A DNA stretch of 64,000 nucleotides from positions 12,501 through 76,500 of the forward strand of contig JAXCGZ010019223.1 in assembly GCA_037179515.1 (NCBI GenBank), written 5' to 3'. Numbering within the stretch: the stretch's first letter is position 1; every line of letters starts with the position of its first letter. The translations under genes were made by a program, and so were the position numbers. Origin of the DNA: Halocaridina rubra. Lineage: Eukaryota; Arthropoda; Malacostraca; Decapoda; Atyidae. Shown here piece after piece: positions 12,473 to 26,918 of the stretch. Under the pieces are notes generated by a model, which was not told the DNA's origin, made no database searches, and saw only the letters and a program-made list of their open reading frames with translations.

Positions 12473-13219
12473 AAAAATTACTCAAGTTTTCACATATGTA
12501 ATGTGCTTATTTGATAATTTCATGGCCCGAATGAGTTTGGGATTTGAATTAAATGCTAAAATGAAGCCACGAGTGAGGTTGGGGAATCTGTAATATGAAC
12601 ATAGTGGCATTCAGTTAGAATGCGTTCATTCCTAAGTATAGCAGACATAAGCTATACTGTTAGATTCCTTTTAACCTTCTGTGGTGTATTGGTACGCCTT
12701 GACTTAGTAATCATAAGTCCTAGGTTCGAGACCCGGTCGGGGTAAAAAAAATGATTCATGTTTTCACATTTGTAATGTGCTTATTTGATAATTTCATGAC
12801 CCGAATGAGATTGGGATTTGAATTAAATGCTAAAATAAAGCAACGTGTGAGGTTGGGGAATCTGTAATATGAACATAGTGGCATTCAGTTAGAATGCGTT
12901 CATTCCTAAGTATAGCAGATATAAGCTATAAGGTTGGATTCCTTTTAACCTTCTGTGGTGTAGTGGTAGCGCTTTGACTTAGGTATCATAATTCCTAGGT
13001 TCGAGTCCCGGTCGGGGTGAAAAATGTTTCATGTTTTCATATATGTAATGTGCTTATTTGATAATTTCATGGCCCGAATGAGATTGGGATTTGAATTAAC
13101 TGCTAAAATGAAGCCACGAGTGAAGTTGGGGAATCTGTAATATGAGCATAGTGGCATTCAGTTAGAATGCATTCATTCCTAAGTATAGCAGATATAAGCT
13201 ATAAGGTTGGATTGCTTTT

Positions 13220-16200
13220 AACCTTCTGTGGTGTAGTGGTAGCGCCTTGACTTAGTAATCATAAGTCCTAGGTTCGAGTACTGGTTGGGGTAAAAAATGA
13301 TTCATGTTTTCACATATGTAATGTGTTTATTTGATAATTTCATGGCCCGAATGAGATTGGGATTTGAATTAAATGCTACAATGAAGCAACGAGTGAGGTT
13401 ATGTAATCTGGAATATGAACATAGTGGCATTCAGCTAGAATGCGTTCATTCCTAAGTACAGCAGATATAAGCTATAAGGTTGGATTCCTTTTAACCTTCT
13501 GTGGTGTATTGGTAGCGTCTTGACTTAGCAATCATAAGTCCTAGTTTCGAGACCCGGTCGGGGTAAAAAAAAAAAGATTCATATTTTCACATATGTAATG
13601 TGCCTATTTGAAAATTTCATGGCCCGAATGAGATTGGAATTTGAATTAAATGCAAAAATGAAGCCACGAGTGAGGTTGGGGAATCTGTAATATGAAGATA
13701 GTGGCATTCAGTTAGAATGCGTTTATTCCTAAGTATTGCAGAAATAAGCTATAAGGTTGGATTCCTTTTAACCTTCTGTGGTGTAGTGGTAGCGCCTTGA
13801 CTTAGTAATCATAAATCCTAGGTTCGAGTCCCGGTCGGGGTAAAAAATGATTTATGTTTTCATATATGTAATGTGCTTATTTGATAATTTCATGGCCCGA
13901 ATGAGATTGGGATTTGAATTAAATGCTAAAATGAAGCTACGAGTGAGATTGGGGAATCTGTAATATGAGCATAGTGGCATTCAGTTAGAATGCATTCCTT
14001 CCTAAATATAGCAGATATATGCTATAAGGTTAGATTCCTTTTAACCTTCTGTGGTGCATTGGTAGCGCCTTGACTTAGTAATCATAAGTCCTAGGTTCGA
14101 GTGCCGGTTGGGGTAAAAAAAAAAAAATCATGTTTTCACATATGTAATGTGCTTATTTGATAATTTCATGGCCCGAATGAGAGTGGGATTTGAATTAAAT
14201 GCTAAAATGAAGCCACGAGTGAGGTTGGGGAATCTGTAATATGAACATAGTGGCATTCAGTTAGAATGTGTTCATTCCTAAGTATAGCAGATATAAGCTA
14301 TAAGGTTGGATTCCTTTTAACCTTCTGTGGTGTAGTGGTAGCGCCTTGACTTAGTAATCATAAGTCCTAGGTTTGAGACCCGGTCGAAGTAAAAAATGAT
14401 TCATGATTTCACATATGTAATGTGCTAATTTGATAATTTTATGGCCCGAATGAGATTGGGATTTGAATTAAATGCTAAAATGAAGCCACGAGTGAGGTTT
14501 TGGAATCTGTAATATGAACATAGTGGCATTCAGTTAGAATGCGTTCATTCCTAAGTATAGCAGATATAAGCTATAAAGTTGGATTCCTTTTAACCTTCTG
14601 TGGTGTAGTAGTAGCGCCTTGACTTAGTAATCATAAGTCCTAGGTTCGAGTCCCGGTCGGGGTAAAGAAAAAATGATTCATGTTTTCACATATGTAATGT
14701 GCTTATTTGATAATTTCATGGCCCGAATGAGATTGGGATTTGAATTAAATGCTAAAATGAAGCCACAAGTGAGGTTGGGGAATCTGTAATATGTACATAG
14801 TGGCATTCTGTTAGAATGCGTTCATTCCTAAGTATAGCAGATATAAGCTATAATGTTTGACTCCTTTTAACCTTCTGGGGTGAAGTGGTAGCGCCTTGAC
14901 TTAGTAATCATAAGTCCTAGGTTCGAGTCCCGGTCGGGGTAAAAAATGATTCATGTTTTCACATATGTAATGTGCTTATTTGATAATTTCATGGCCCGAA
15001 TGAGATTGGGATTTGAATTAAATGCTAAAATGAAGCCACGAGTGAAGTTGGGGAATCTGTAATATGAATATAGTGGCATTCAGTTAGAATGCATTTACTC
15101 CTAAGTATGGCAGATATAAGCTATAAGGTTGGATTCCATTTAACCTTCTGTGGTGTAGTGGTAGCGCCTTGACTTAGTAATCATAAGTCCTAGGCTCGAG
15201 ACCCAGTCGGGGTAAAATATGATTCATGTTTTCACATATGTAATGTGCTTATTTGATCATTTCATGGCCCAAATGAGATTGGGATTTGAATTAAATGCTA
15301 AAATGAAGCCACGAGTGAGTTTGGGGATTCTGTAATATGAACATAGTGGCATTCAGTTAGAATGTGTTCATTCCTAAGTATAGCAGATATAAGCTATAAG
15401 GTTGGATTCCTTTTAACCTTCTGTGGTGTAGTGGTAGCGCCTTGACTTAGTAATCATAAGTCCTAGGTTCGAGTCCCGGTCGGGGTAAAAAATGATTCAT
15501 GTTTTCACATATGTAATGTGCTTATTTGATAATTTCATGGCCCGAATGAGATTGGGATTTGAATTAAATGCAAAAATGAGGCCACGAGTGAGGTTGGGGA
15601 ATCTGTAATATGAACATAGTGGCATTCAATTAGAATGCGTTCATTCCTCTGTATAGCAGATATAAGCTATAATGTTTGATTCCTTTTAACCTTCTGTGGT
15701 GTAGTGGTAGCGCGTTGACTTAGTAATCATAAGTACTAGGTTCAAGTCCAGGTCTGGGTAAAAAATGACGCAAGTTTTCACATATGTAATGTGCTTATTT
15801 GATCATTTCATGGCCCGAATGAGATTGGGATTTGAATTAAATGCTAAAATGAAGCCACGAGTGAGGTTGGGGAATCTGTAATATGAACATAGTGGCATTC
15901 AGTTAGAATGCGTTCATTCCTAAGTATAGCAGATATAAGCTATACTGTTAGATTCCTTTTAACCTTCTGTGGTGTATTGGTAGCGCCTTGACTTAGTAAT
16001 CATAAGTCCTAGGTTCGAGACCCGGTCGGGGTAAAAAAAAATGATTCATGTTTTCACATTTGTAATGTGCTTATTTGATAATTTCATGACTCGAATGAGA
16101 TTGGGATTTGAATTAAATGCTAAAATGAAGCAACGTGTAAGGTTGGGGAATCTGTAATATGAACATAGTGGCATTCAGTTAGAATGCGTTCATTCCTAAG

Positions 16201-16509
16201 TATAGCAGATATAAGCTATAAGGTTGGATTCCTTTTAACCTTCTGTGGTGTAGTGGTAGCGCCTTGACTTAGGTATCATAATTCCGAGGTTCGAGTCCCG
16301 GTCGGGGTGAAAAATGTTTCATGTTTTCATATATGTAATGTGCTTATTTGATAATTTCATGGCCCGAATGAGATTGGGATTTGAATTAAATGCTAAAATG
16401 AAGCCACGAGTGAAGTTGGGGAATCTGTAATATGAGCATAGTGGCATTCAGTTAGAATTCATTCATTCCTAAGTATAGCAGATATAAGCTATAAGGTTGG
16501 ATTGCTTTT
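13220..16509 (+). repeat. Right-arm higher-order repeat B, copy 2 (12 monomers)
   Basis: tRNA-like copies start at 13220, 13493, 13770, 14043, 14319, 14592, 14869, 15142, 15415, 15688, 15961 and 16237. The block matches 9661-13219 at an offset of about 3559 bp at first and about 3288 bp after the monomer with CTTGTCGGGG, which is absent here. That fits loss of one monomer in this copy or gain of one in the other. Confidence 0.85.
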
Positions 16510-19500
16510 AACCTTCTGTGGTGTAGTGGTAGCGCCTTGACTTAGTAATCATAAGTCCTAGGTTCGAGTACTGGTTGGGGTAAAAAATGATTTATGTTTT
16601 CACATATGTAATGTGTTTATTTGATAATTTCATGGCCCGAATGAGATTGGGATTTGAATTAAATGCTATAATGAAGCAACGTGTGAGGTTATGTAATCTG
16701 TAATATGAACATAGTGGCATTCAGCTAGAATGCGTTCATTCCTAAGTACAGCAGATATAAGCTATAAGGTTGGATTCCTTTTAACCTTCTGTGGTGTATT
16801 GGTAGCGTCTTGACTTAGCAATCATAAGTCCTAGTTTCGAGACCCGGTCGGGGTAAAAAAAATAAGATTCATATTTTCACATATGTAATGTGCTTATTTG
16901 AAAATTTCATGGCCCGAATGAGATTGGGATTTGAATTAAATGCAAAAATGAAGCCACGAGTGAGGTTGGGGAATCTGTAATATGAAGATAGTGGCATTCA
17001 GTTAGAATGCGTTTATTCCTAAGTATAGCAGATATAAGCTATAAGGTTGGATTCCTTTTAACCTTCTGTGGTGTAGTGGTAGCGCCTTGACTTAGTAATC
17101 ATAAATCCTAGGTTCGAGTCCCGGTCGGGGTAAAAAATGATTCATGTTTTCATATATGTAATGTGCTTATTTGATAATTTCATGGCCCGAATGAGATTGG
17201 GATTTGAATTAAATGCTAAAATGAAGCCACGAGTGAGATTGGGGAATCTGTAATATGAGCATAGTGGCATTCAGTTAGAATGCATTCCTTCCTAAGTATA
17301 GCAGATATAAGCCATAAGTTTGGATTCATTTTAACCTTCTGTGGTGTATTGGTAGCGCCTTGACTTAGTAATCATAAGTCCTAGGTTCGATTCCTTGTCG
17401 GGGTAAAAAATGATTCATGTTTTCAAATATGTAATGTGCTTATTTGATAATTTCATGGCCCGAATGAGATTGGGATTTGAATTAAATGCTAAAATTAAGC
17501 AACGAGTGAGGTTGGGGAATCTGTAATATGAACATAGTGGCATTCAGTTAGAATGCGTTCATTCCTAAATATAGCAGATATATGCTATAAGGTTGGATTC
17601 CTTTTAACCTTCTGTGGTGTATTGGTAGTGCCTTGACTTAGTAATCATAAGTCCTAGGTTCGAGTCCCGGTTGGGGTAAAAAATAAAAAATCATGTTTTC
17701 ACATATGTAATGTGCTTATTTGATAATTTCATGGCCCGAATGAGATTGGGATTTGAATTAAATGCTAAAATGAAGCCACGAGTGAGGTTGGGGAATCTGT
17801 AATATGAACATAATGGCATTCAGTTAGAATGCGTTCATTCCTAAGTATAGCAGATATAAGCTATAAGGTTTAATTCCTTTTAACCTTCTGTGGTGCAGTG
17901 GTATGCCTTGACTTAGTAATCATAAGTCCTAGGTTCGAGTCCTGGTCGGGGTAAAAAATGATTCATGTTTTCACATATGTAATGTGCTTATTTGATCATT
18001 TCATGGCCCAAATGAGATTGGGATTTGAATTAAATGCTAAAATGAAGCCACGAGTGAGGTTGGGGAATCTGTAATATGAACATAGTGGCATTCAGTTAGA
18101 ATGTGTTCATTCCTAAGTATAGCAGATATAAGCTATAAGGTTGGATTCCTTTTAACCTTCTGTGGTGTAGTGGTAGCGCCTTGACTTAGTAATCATAAGT
18201 CCTAGATTTGAGACCCGGTCGGGGTAAAAAGTGAGTCATGATTTCACATATGTAATGTGCTAATTTGATAATTTTATGGCCCGAATGAGATTGGGGTTAA
18301 AATTAAATGCTAAAATGAAGCCACGAGTGAGGTTTTGGAATCTGTAATATGAACATAGTGGCATTCAGTTAGAGTGCGTTCATTCCTAAGTATAGCAGAT
18401 ATAAGCTATAAAGCTGGATTCCTTTTAACCTTCTGTGGTGTAGTGGTAGCGCCTTGACTTAGTAATCATAAGTACTAGGTTCGAGTCCCGGTCGGGGTAA
18501 AAAGTGATTCATGTTGTCACATATGTAATGTGCTTATTTGATAATTTCATGGCCCGAATGAGATTGGGATTTGAATTAAATGCTAAAATGAAGCCACGAG
18601 TGAAGTTGGGGAATCTGTAATATGAATATAGTGGCATTCAGTTAGAATGCGTTTACTCCTAAGTATGGCAGATATAAGCTATAAGGTTGGATTCCATTTA
18701 ACCTTTTGTGGTGTAGTGGTAGCGCCTTGACTTAGTAATCATAAGTCCTAGGCTCGAGTCCCGGTCGGGGTAAAAAGTGATTCATGTTGTCACATATGTA
18801 ATGTGCTTATTTGATAATTTCATGGCCCGAATGAGATTGGGAATTGAATTAAATGCTAAAATGAAGCCACGAGTGAGTTTGGGGAATCTGTAATATGAAC
18901 ATAGTGGCATTCAGTTAGAATGTGTTCATTCCTAAGTATAGCAGATATAAGCTATAAGTTTGGATTCCTTTTAGCCTTCTGTGGTGTAGTGGTAGCGCCT
19001 TGACTTAGTAATCATAAGTCCTAGGTTCGAGTCCCGGTCGGGGTAAAAATTGATTCATGTTTTCACATATGTAATGTGCTTATTTGATAATTTCATGGCC
19101 CGAATGAGATTGGGATTTGAATTAAATGCAAAAATGAAGCCACGAGTGAGGTTGGGGAATCTGTAATATGAACATAGTGGCATTCAATTAGAATGCGTTC
19201 ATTCCTCTGTATAGCAGATATAAGCTATAAGGTTGGATTCCTTTTAACCTTCTGTGGTGTAGTGGTAGCACCTTGACTTAGTAATCATAAGTACTAGGTT
19301 CAAGTCCAGGTCTGGGTAAAAAATGACTCAAGTTTTCACATATGTAATGTGCTTATTTGATCATTTCATGGCAAAATGAGATTGGGATTTGAATTAAATG
19401 CTAAAATGAAGCCACGAGTGAGGTTGGGGAATCTGTAATATGAACATAGTGGCATTCAGCTAGAATGCGTTCATTCCTAAGTATAGCAGATATAAGCTAT

Positions 19501-20889
19501 ACTGTTAGATTCCTTTTAACCTTCTGTGGTGTATTGGTAGCGCCTTGACTTAGTAATCATAAGTCCTAGGTTCGAGACCCGGTAGGGGTAAAAAAAAATG
19601 ATTCATGTTTTCACATTTGTAATGTGCTTATTTGATAATTTCATGGCCCGAATGAGATTGGGATTTGAATTAAATGCTAAAATGAAGCAACGTGTGAGGT
19701 TGGGGAATCTGGAATATGAACATAGTGGCATTCAGTTAGAATGCGTTTACTCCTAAGTATGGCAGATATAAGCTATAAGGTTGGATTCCATTTAACCTTC
19801 TGTGGTGTAGTGGTAGCGCCTTGACTTAGGTATCATAATTCCTAGGTTCGAGTCCCGGTCGGGGTGAAAAATGTTTCATGTTTTCATATATGTAATGTGC
19901 TTATTTGATAATTTCATGGCCCGAATGAGATTGGGATTTGAATTAAATGCTAAAATGAAGCCACGAGTGAAGTTGGGGAATCTGTAATATGAACATAGTG
20001 GCATTCAGTTAGAATGCGTTTACTCCTAAGTATGGCAGATATAAGCTATAAGGTTGGATTCCATTTAACCTTCTGTGGTGTAGTGGTAGCGCCTTGACTT
20101 AGTAATCATAAGTCCTAGGTTCGAGTCCCGGTCGGGGTAAAAAATGATTCATGGTTTCACATATGTAATGTGCTTATTTGATAATTTCATGGCCCGAATG
20201 AGATTGGGATTTGAATTAAATGCAAAAATGAAGCCACGAGTGAGGTTGGGGAATCTGTAATATGAACATAGTGGCATTCAATTAGAATGCGTTCATTCCT
20301 AAGTATAGCAGATATAAGCTATAAGGTTGGATTCCTTTTAACCTTCTGTGGTGTAGTGGTAGCGCCTTGACTTAGTAATCATAAGTACTAGGTTCAAGTC
20401 CCGGTCGGGGTAAAAAATGACTCATGTTTTCACATATGTAATGTGCTTATTTGATAATTTCATGGCCCGAATGAGATTGGGATTTGAATTAAATGCTAAA
20501 ATGAAGCCACGAGTGAGGTTTTGGAATCTGTAATATGAACATAGTGGCATTCAGTTAGAATGTGTTCATTCCTAAGTATAGCAGATATAAGCTATAAGGT
20601 TGGATTCCTTTTAACCTTCTGTGGTGTAGTGGTAGTGCCCTGACTTAGTAATCATAATTACTAGCTTCGAGTCCCGGTCGCGGTAAAAAAAAAATGATTC
20701 ATGTTTTCACATATGTAATGTGCTTATTTGATAATTTCATGGCCCGAATGAGATTGGGATTAAAATTAAATGCTAAAATGAAGCCACGAGTGAGGTTGGG
20801 CAATCTGTAATATGAACATAGTGGCATTCAGTTAGAATGCGTTCATTCCTAAGCATAGCAGATATAAGCTATAAGGTTGGATTGCTTTT
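16510..20889 (+). repeat. Right-arm higher-order repeat B, copy 3 (16 monomers)
   Basis: tRNA-like copies start at 16510, 16783, 17060, 17333, 17606, 17882, 18154, 18427, 18700, 18973, 19246, 19518, 19794, 20067, 20340 and 20613. The order follows copies 1 and 2, but a new type with GCAGTGGTATGCC is present at 17882. The end of the block (19794-20889) is rearranged: 19794 and 20067 are both preceded by the GCGTTTACTCC spacer variant. The copy at 18973 has TTAGCC in place of TTAACC. Confidence 0.8.
17882..17953 (+). pseudogene. tRNA-like subfamily with GTATGCC (1-nt shorter D arm)
   Basis: GCAGTGGTATGCC replaces GTAGTGGTAGCGCC, shortening the D arm by one nucleotide to a 72-nt segment and destroying the GCGC side of the D stem. 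Members start at 17882, 22535, 23632, 38960, 41978, 44986, 46354, 49912, 51280, 54560, 55929, 58387 and 59757. The copy at 61394 has the same deletion on a different background (GTAGTGGTATGCC), an independent or recombined event. Confidence 0.75.
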
Positions 20890-23800
20890 AACCTTCTGTG
20901 GTGTAGTGGTAGCGCCTTGACTTAGTAATCATAAGTCCTAGGTTCGAGTACTGGTTGGGGTAAAAAATGATTCATGTTTTCACATATGTAATGTGGTTAT
21001 TTGATAATTTCATGGCCCGAATGAGATTGGGATTTGAATTAAATACTAAAATGAAGCCACGAGTGAGGTTATGTAATCTGTAATATGAACATAGTGGCAT
21101 TCAGCTAAAATGCATTTATTCCTAAGTATAGCAGATATAAGCTATAAGGTTGGATTCCTTTTAACCTTCTGTGGTGTAGTGGTAGCGCCTTGACTTAGTA
21201 ATCATAAGTCTTAGGTTCGAGTCCCAGTCGGGGTAAAATATGTTTAATGTTTTCACATATGTAATAATGTGCTTATTTGATAATTTCATGGCCCGAATGA
21301 GATTGGGATTTGAATTAAATGCTAAAATGAAGCCACGAGTGAGGTTGGGGAATCTGTAATATGAACATAGTGGCATTCAGTTAGAATGCGTTCATTCCTA
21401 AGTATAGCAGATATAAGCTATAAGGTTGGATTCCTTTTAACCTTCTTTGGTGTATTGGTAGCGTCTTGAGTTAGCAATCATAAGTCCTAGTGTCGAGACC
21501 CGGTCGGGGTAAAAAAAAAATGATTCATATTTTCACATATGTAATGTGCTTATTTGAAAATTTCATGGCCCGAATGAGATTGGGATTTGAATTAAATGCA
21601 AAAATGAAGCCACGAGTGAGGTTGGGGAATCTGTAATATGAACATAGTGGCATTCAGTTAGAATGCGTTTATTCCTAAGTATAGCAGATATAAACTATAA
21701 GGTTGGATTCCTTTTAACCTTCTGTGGTGTAGTGGTAGCGCCTTGACTTAGTAATCATAAGTCCTAGGTTCGATTCCCAGTTGGGGTAAAAAATGATTCA
21801 TGGTTTCTTATATGTAATGTGCTTATTTGATAATTTCATGTCCCGAATGAGATTGGGATTTGAATTAAATGCTAAAATGAAGCCACGAGTGAGGTTGGGG
21901 AATCAGTAATATGAGCATAGTGGCATTCAGTTAGAATGCATTCCTTCCTAAGTATAGCAGATATAAACTATAAGTTTGGATTCATTTTAACCTTCTGTGG
22001 TGTAGTGGTAGCGCCTTGACTTAGTATTCATAAGTCCTAAGTTCGAGTCCTTGTCGGGGTAAAAAATGATTCATGTTTTCAAATATGTAATGTGCTTATT
22101 TGATAATGTCATGGCCCGAATGAGGTTGGGATTTGAATTAAATGCTAAAATGAAGCCACGAGTGAGGTTGGGGAATCTGTAATATGAACACAGTGGTATT
22201 CAGTTAGAATGCGTTCATTCCTAAATATAGCAGATATAAGCTATAAGGTTGGATTCCTTTTAACCTTCTGTGGTGTAGTGGTAGCGCCTTGACTTAGTAT
22301 TCATAAGTCCTAAGTTCGAGTCCTTGTCGGGGTAAAAAATGATTCATGTTTTCAAATATGTAATGTGCTTATTTGATAATGTCATGGCCCGAATGAGATT
22401 GGGATTAGAATTAAATGCTAAAATGAAGCCACGAGTGAGGTTGGGGAATCTGTAATATGAACATAGTGGCATTCAGTTAGAATGCGTTCATTCCTAAGTA
22501 TAGCAGATATAATCTATAAGGTTGGATTCCTTTTAACCTTCTGTGGTGCAGTGGTATGCCTTGACTTAGTAATCGTAAGTCCTGGGTTCGAGTCCCAGTC
22601 GGGGTAAAAAATGATTCATGTTGTCACATATGTAATGTGCTTATTTGATCATTTCATGGCCCAAATGAGATTGGGATTTGAATTAAATGCTAAAATGAAG
22701 CCACGAGTGAGGTTGGGGAATCTGTAATATGAACATAGTGGCATTCAGTTAGAATGTGTTCATTCCTAAGTATAGCAGATATAAGCTATAAGGTTGGATT
22801 CCTTTTAACCTTCTGTGGTGTATTGGTAGCGTCTTGACTTAGCAATCATAAGTCCTAGTTTCGAGACCCGGTCGGGGTAAAAAAAAAAAGATTCATATTT
22901 TCACATATGTAATGTGCTTCTTTGAAAATTTCATGGCCCGAATGAGAGTGGGATTTGAATTAAATGCAAAAATGAAGCCACGAGTGAGGTTGGGGAATCT
23001 GTAATATGAACATAGTGGTATTCAGTTAGAATGTGTTTATTCCTAAGTATAGCAGATATAAGCTATAAGGTTGGATTCCTTTTAACCTTCTGTGGTGTAG
23101 TGGTAGCGCCTTGACTTAGTAATCAAAAGTCCTAGGTTCGCGTCCCGGTCGGGGTAAAACATGATTCATGTTTTCATATATGTAATGTGCTTATTTGATA
23201 ATTTCATGCCCTAATGAGATTGGGATTTGAATTATATGCTAAAATGAAGCCACGAGTGAGATTGGGGAATCTGTAATATGAACATAGTGGCATTCAGTTA
23301 GAATGCATTCCTTCCTAAGTATAGCAGATATAAGCTATAAGTTTGGATTCATTTTAACCTTCTGTGGTGTATTGGTAGTGCCTTGACTTAGTAATCATAA
23401 GTCCTAGGTTCGAGTCCCGGTTGGGGTAAAAAATAAAAAATCATGTTTTCACATATGTAATGTGCTTATTTGATAATTTCATGGCCCGAATGAGATTGGG
23501 ATTTGAATTAAATGCTAAAATGAAGCCACGAGTGAGGTTGGGGAATCTGTAATATGAACATAATGGCATTCAGTTAGAATGCGTTCATTCCTAAGTATAG
23601 CAGATATAAGCTATAAGGTTTAATTCCTTTTAACCTTCTGTGGTGCAGTGGTATGCCTTGACTTAGTAATCATAAGTCCTAGGTTCGAGTCCCAGTCGGG
23701 GTAAAATATGATTCATGTTTTCACATATGTAATGTGCTTATTTGATCATTTCATGGCCCAAATGAGATTGGGATTTGAATTAAATGCTAAAATGAAGCCA

Positions 23801-23903
23801 CGACTGAGGTTGGGGAATCTGTAATATGAACATAGTGGCAATCAGTTAGAATGTGTTCATTCCTAAGCATAGCAGATATAAGCTATAAGGTTGGATTCCT
23901 TTT
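20890..23903 (+). repeat. Mosaic stretch of right-arm monomers
   Basis: tRNA-like copies start at 20890, 21163, 21439, 21716, 21989, 22262, 22535, 22807, 23084, 23356 and 23632. The stretch begins like block B (ACTGGTTGGGG, then a variant TTAGCAATC copy at 21439), then continues with types found later in block D: CGATTCCCAG, CCTTGTCGG twice in a row (21989 and 22262), GCAGTGGTATGCC, TTAGCAATC, GCAGTGGTATGCC. It reads as a transition between two higher-order arrangements. The spacer after 21163 has a 3-nt duplication (GTAATAATGTG near 21261). Confidence 0.75.
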
Positions 23904-26900
23904 AACCTTCTGTGGTGTAGTGGTAGCGCCTTGACTTAGTAATCATAAGTCCTAGGTTTGAGACCCTTTCGGGGTAAAAAATGATTCATGATATCACATA
24001 TGTAATGTGCTAATTTGATAATTTTATGGCCCGAATGAGATTGGGATTTGAATTAAATGCTAAAATGAAGCCACGAGTGAGGTTGGGGAATCTGTAATAT
24101 GAACATAGTGGCATTCAGTTAGAATGCGTTCATTCCTAAGTATAGCAGATATAAGCTATAAGGTTGGATTCCTTTTAACCTTCTGTGGTGTAGTAGTAGC
24201 GCCTTGACTTAGTAATCATAAGTACTAGGTTCGAGTCCCGGTCGGGGTAAAGAAAAAATGATTCATGTTTTCACATATGTAATGTGCTTATTTGATAATT
24301 TCATGGCCCAAATGAGATTGGGATTTGATTTAAATGCTAAAATGAAGCCACAAGGGAGGTTGGGGAAACTGTAATATGAACATAGTGGCATTCAGTTAGA
24401 ATGCGTTCATTCCTAAGTATAGCAGATAAGCTATAATGTTTGATTCCTTTTAACCTTCTGGGGTGTAGTGGTAGCGCCTTGACTTAGTGATCATAAGTCC
24501 TAGGTTCGAGTCCCGGTCGGGGTAAAAAATGATTCATGTTTTCACATATGTAATGTGCTTATTTGATAATTTCATGGCCCGAATGAGATTGGGATTTGAA
24601 TTAAATGCTAAAATGAAGCCACGAATGAAGTTGGGGAATCTGTAATTTGAATATAGTGGCATTCAGTTAGAATGAGTTTACTCCTAAGTATGGCAGATAT
24701 AAGCTATAAGGTTGGATTCCATTTAACCTTCTGTAGTGTAGTAGTAGCGCCTTGACTTAGTAATCATAAGTACTAGGTTCGAGTCCCGGTCGGGGTAAAG
24801 AAAAAATGATTCATGTTTTCACATATGTAATGTGCTTATTTGATAATTTCATGGCCCAAATGAGATTGGGATTTGATTTAAATGCTAAAATGAAGCCACA
24901 AGGGAGGTTGGGGAAACTGTAATATGAACATAGTGGCATTCAGTTAGAATGTGTTCATTCCTAAGTATAGCAGATATAAGCTATAATGTTTGATTCCTTT
25001 TAACCTTCTGTGGTGTATTGCTAGCGCCTTGACTTAGTAATCATAAGTCCTAGGTTCGAGTCCCGGTCGGGGTAAAAAATGATTCATGTTTTCACATATG
25101 TAATGTGATTATTTGATAATTTCATGGCCCGAATGAGATTGGGATTTGAATTAAATGCAAAAATGAAGCCACGAGTGAGGTTGGGGAATCTGTAATATGA
25201 ACATAGTGGCATTCAATTAGAATGCGTTCATTCCTCTGTATAGCAGATATAAGCTATAAGGTTGGATTCCTTTTAACCTTCTGTGGTGTAGTGGTAGCGC
25301 CTTGACTTAGTAATCATAAGTACTAGGTTCAAGTCCAGGTCTGGGTAAAAAATGACTAAAGCTTTCACATATGTAATGTGCTTATTTGATCATTTCATGG
25401 CCCGAATGAGATTGGGATTTGAATTAAATGCTAAAATGAAGCCATGAGTGAGGTTGGGGATTCTGTAATATGAACATAGTGGCATTCAGTTAGAATGCGT
25501 TCATTCCTAAGTATAGCAGATATAAGCTATACGGTTAGATTCCTTTTAACCTTCTGTGGTGTATTGGTAGCGCCTTGACTTAGTAATCATAAGTCCTAGG
25601 TTCGAGACCCGGTCGGGGTAAAAAAAAATGATTCATGTTTTCACATTTGTAATGTGCTTATTTGATAATTTCATGGCCCGAATGAGATTGGGATTTGAAT
25701 TAAATGCTAAAATGAAGCAAAGTGTGAGGTTGGGGAATCTGTAATATGAACATAGTGGCATTCAGTTAGAATGCGTTCATTCCTAAGTATAGCAGATATA
25801 AGCTATAAGGTTGGATTCCTTTTAACCTTCTGTGGTGTAGTGGTAGCGCCTTGACTTAGTAATCATAAGTCCTAGGTTCGAGTCCCAGTCGGGGTAAAAT
25901 ATGATTCATGTTTTCACATATGTAATGTGCTTATTTGATCATTTCATGGCCCAAATGAGATTGGGATTTGAATTAAATGCTAAAATGAAGCCACGAGTGA
26001 GGTTGGGGAATCTGTAATATGAACATAGTGGCATTCAGTTAGAATGAGTTCATTCCTAAGTATAGCAGATATAAGCTATAAGGTTGGATTCCTTTTAACC
26101 TTCTGTGGTGTAGTGGTAGCGCCTTGACTTAGTAATCATAAGTCCTAGGTTTGAGACCCTTTCGGGGTAAAAAATGATTTATGATTTCACATATGTAAAG
26201 TGCTAATTTGATAATTTTATGGCCCGAATGAGATTGGGATTTGAATTAAATGCTAAAATGAAGCCACGAGTGAGGTTGGGGAATCTGTAATATGAACATA
26301 GTGGCATTCAGTTAGAATGCGTTCATTCCTAAGTATAGCAGATATAAGCTATAAGGTTGGATTCCTTTAAACCTTCTGTGGTGTAGTAGTAGCGCCTTGA
26401 CTTAGTAATCATAAGTCCTAGGTTCGAGTACTGGTTGGGGTAAAAAATGATTCATCCTTTCACATATGTAATGTGCTTATTTGATAATTTCATGAACCGA
26501 ATGAGATTGGGATTTGAATTAAATGCTAAAATGAAGCCACAAGTGAGGTTGGGGAATCTGTAATATGAACATAGTGGCATTCAGTTAGAATGCGTTCATT
26601 CCTAAGTATAGCAGATATAAGCTATACTGTTAGATTCCTTTTAACCTTCTGTGGTGTATTGGCAGCGCCTTGACTTAGTAATCATAAGTCCTAGGTTCGA
26701 GACCCGGTCGGGGTAAAAAAAAATGATTCATGTTTTCACATTTGTAATGTGCTTATTTGATAATTTCATGGCCCGAATGAGATTGGGATTTGAATTAAAT
26801 GCTAAAATGAAGCAAAGTGTGATTTTGGGGAATCTGTAATATGAACATAGTGGCATTCAGTTAGAATGCGTTCATTCCTAAGTTTAGCAGATATAAGCTA

Positions 26901-26918
26901 TAAGGTTGGATTCCTTTT

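Larger units (their letters stand above)
9661..13219 (+). repeat. Right-arm higher-order repeat B, copy 1 (13 monomers)
   Basis: tRNA-like copies start at 9661, 9934, 10211, 10484, 10757, 11031, 11304, 11581, 11854, 12127, 12400, 12673 and 12947. The order of diagnostic variants is: ACTGGTTGGGG 3' stem; GTCTTGACTTAGCAATC anticodon arm; AAATCCTAGG; CTTGTCGGGG; long A-run; GGTTTGAGACC B box; TAAAGAAAAAATG tail; GGGGTGAAGTGG A box; CTAGGCTCGAG; plain; TTCAAGTCCAGGTCTGGG; GTATTGG with ACATTTGTAATG; TTAGGTATCATAATTCC. The same order returns in the next two blocks. Confidence 0.85.

Noticed and set aside
21161..21376. A 71-codon open reading frame on the minus strand
   Set aside because: It is a translation of the tRNA-like segment and spacer of one monomer. 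It stays open only because of local changes, including the 3-nt duplication in GTAATAATGTG near 21261 and the altered TAAAATATGTTTAATG stretch. The equivalent frame is broken in other units, and the product resembles no protein I know.
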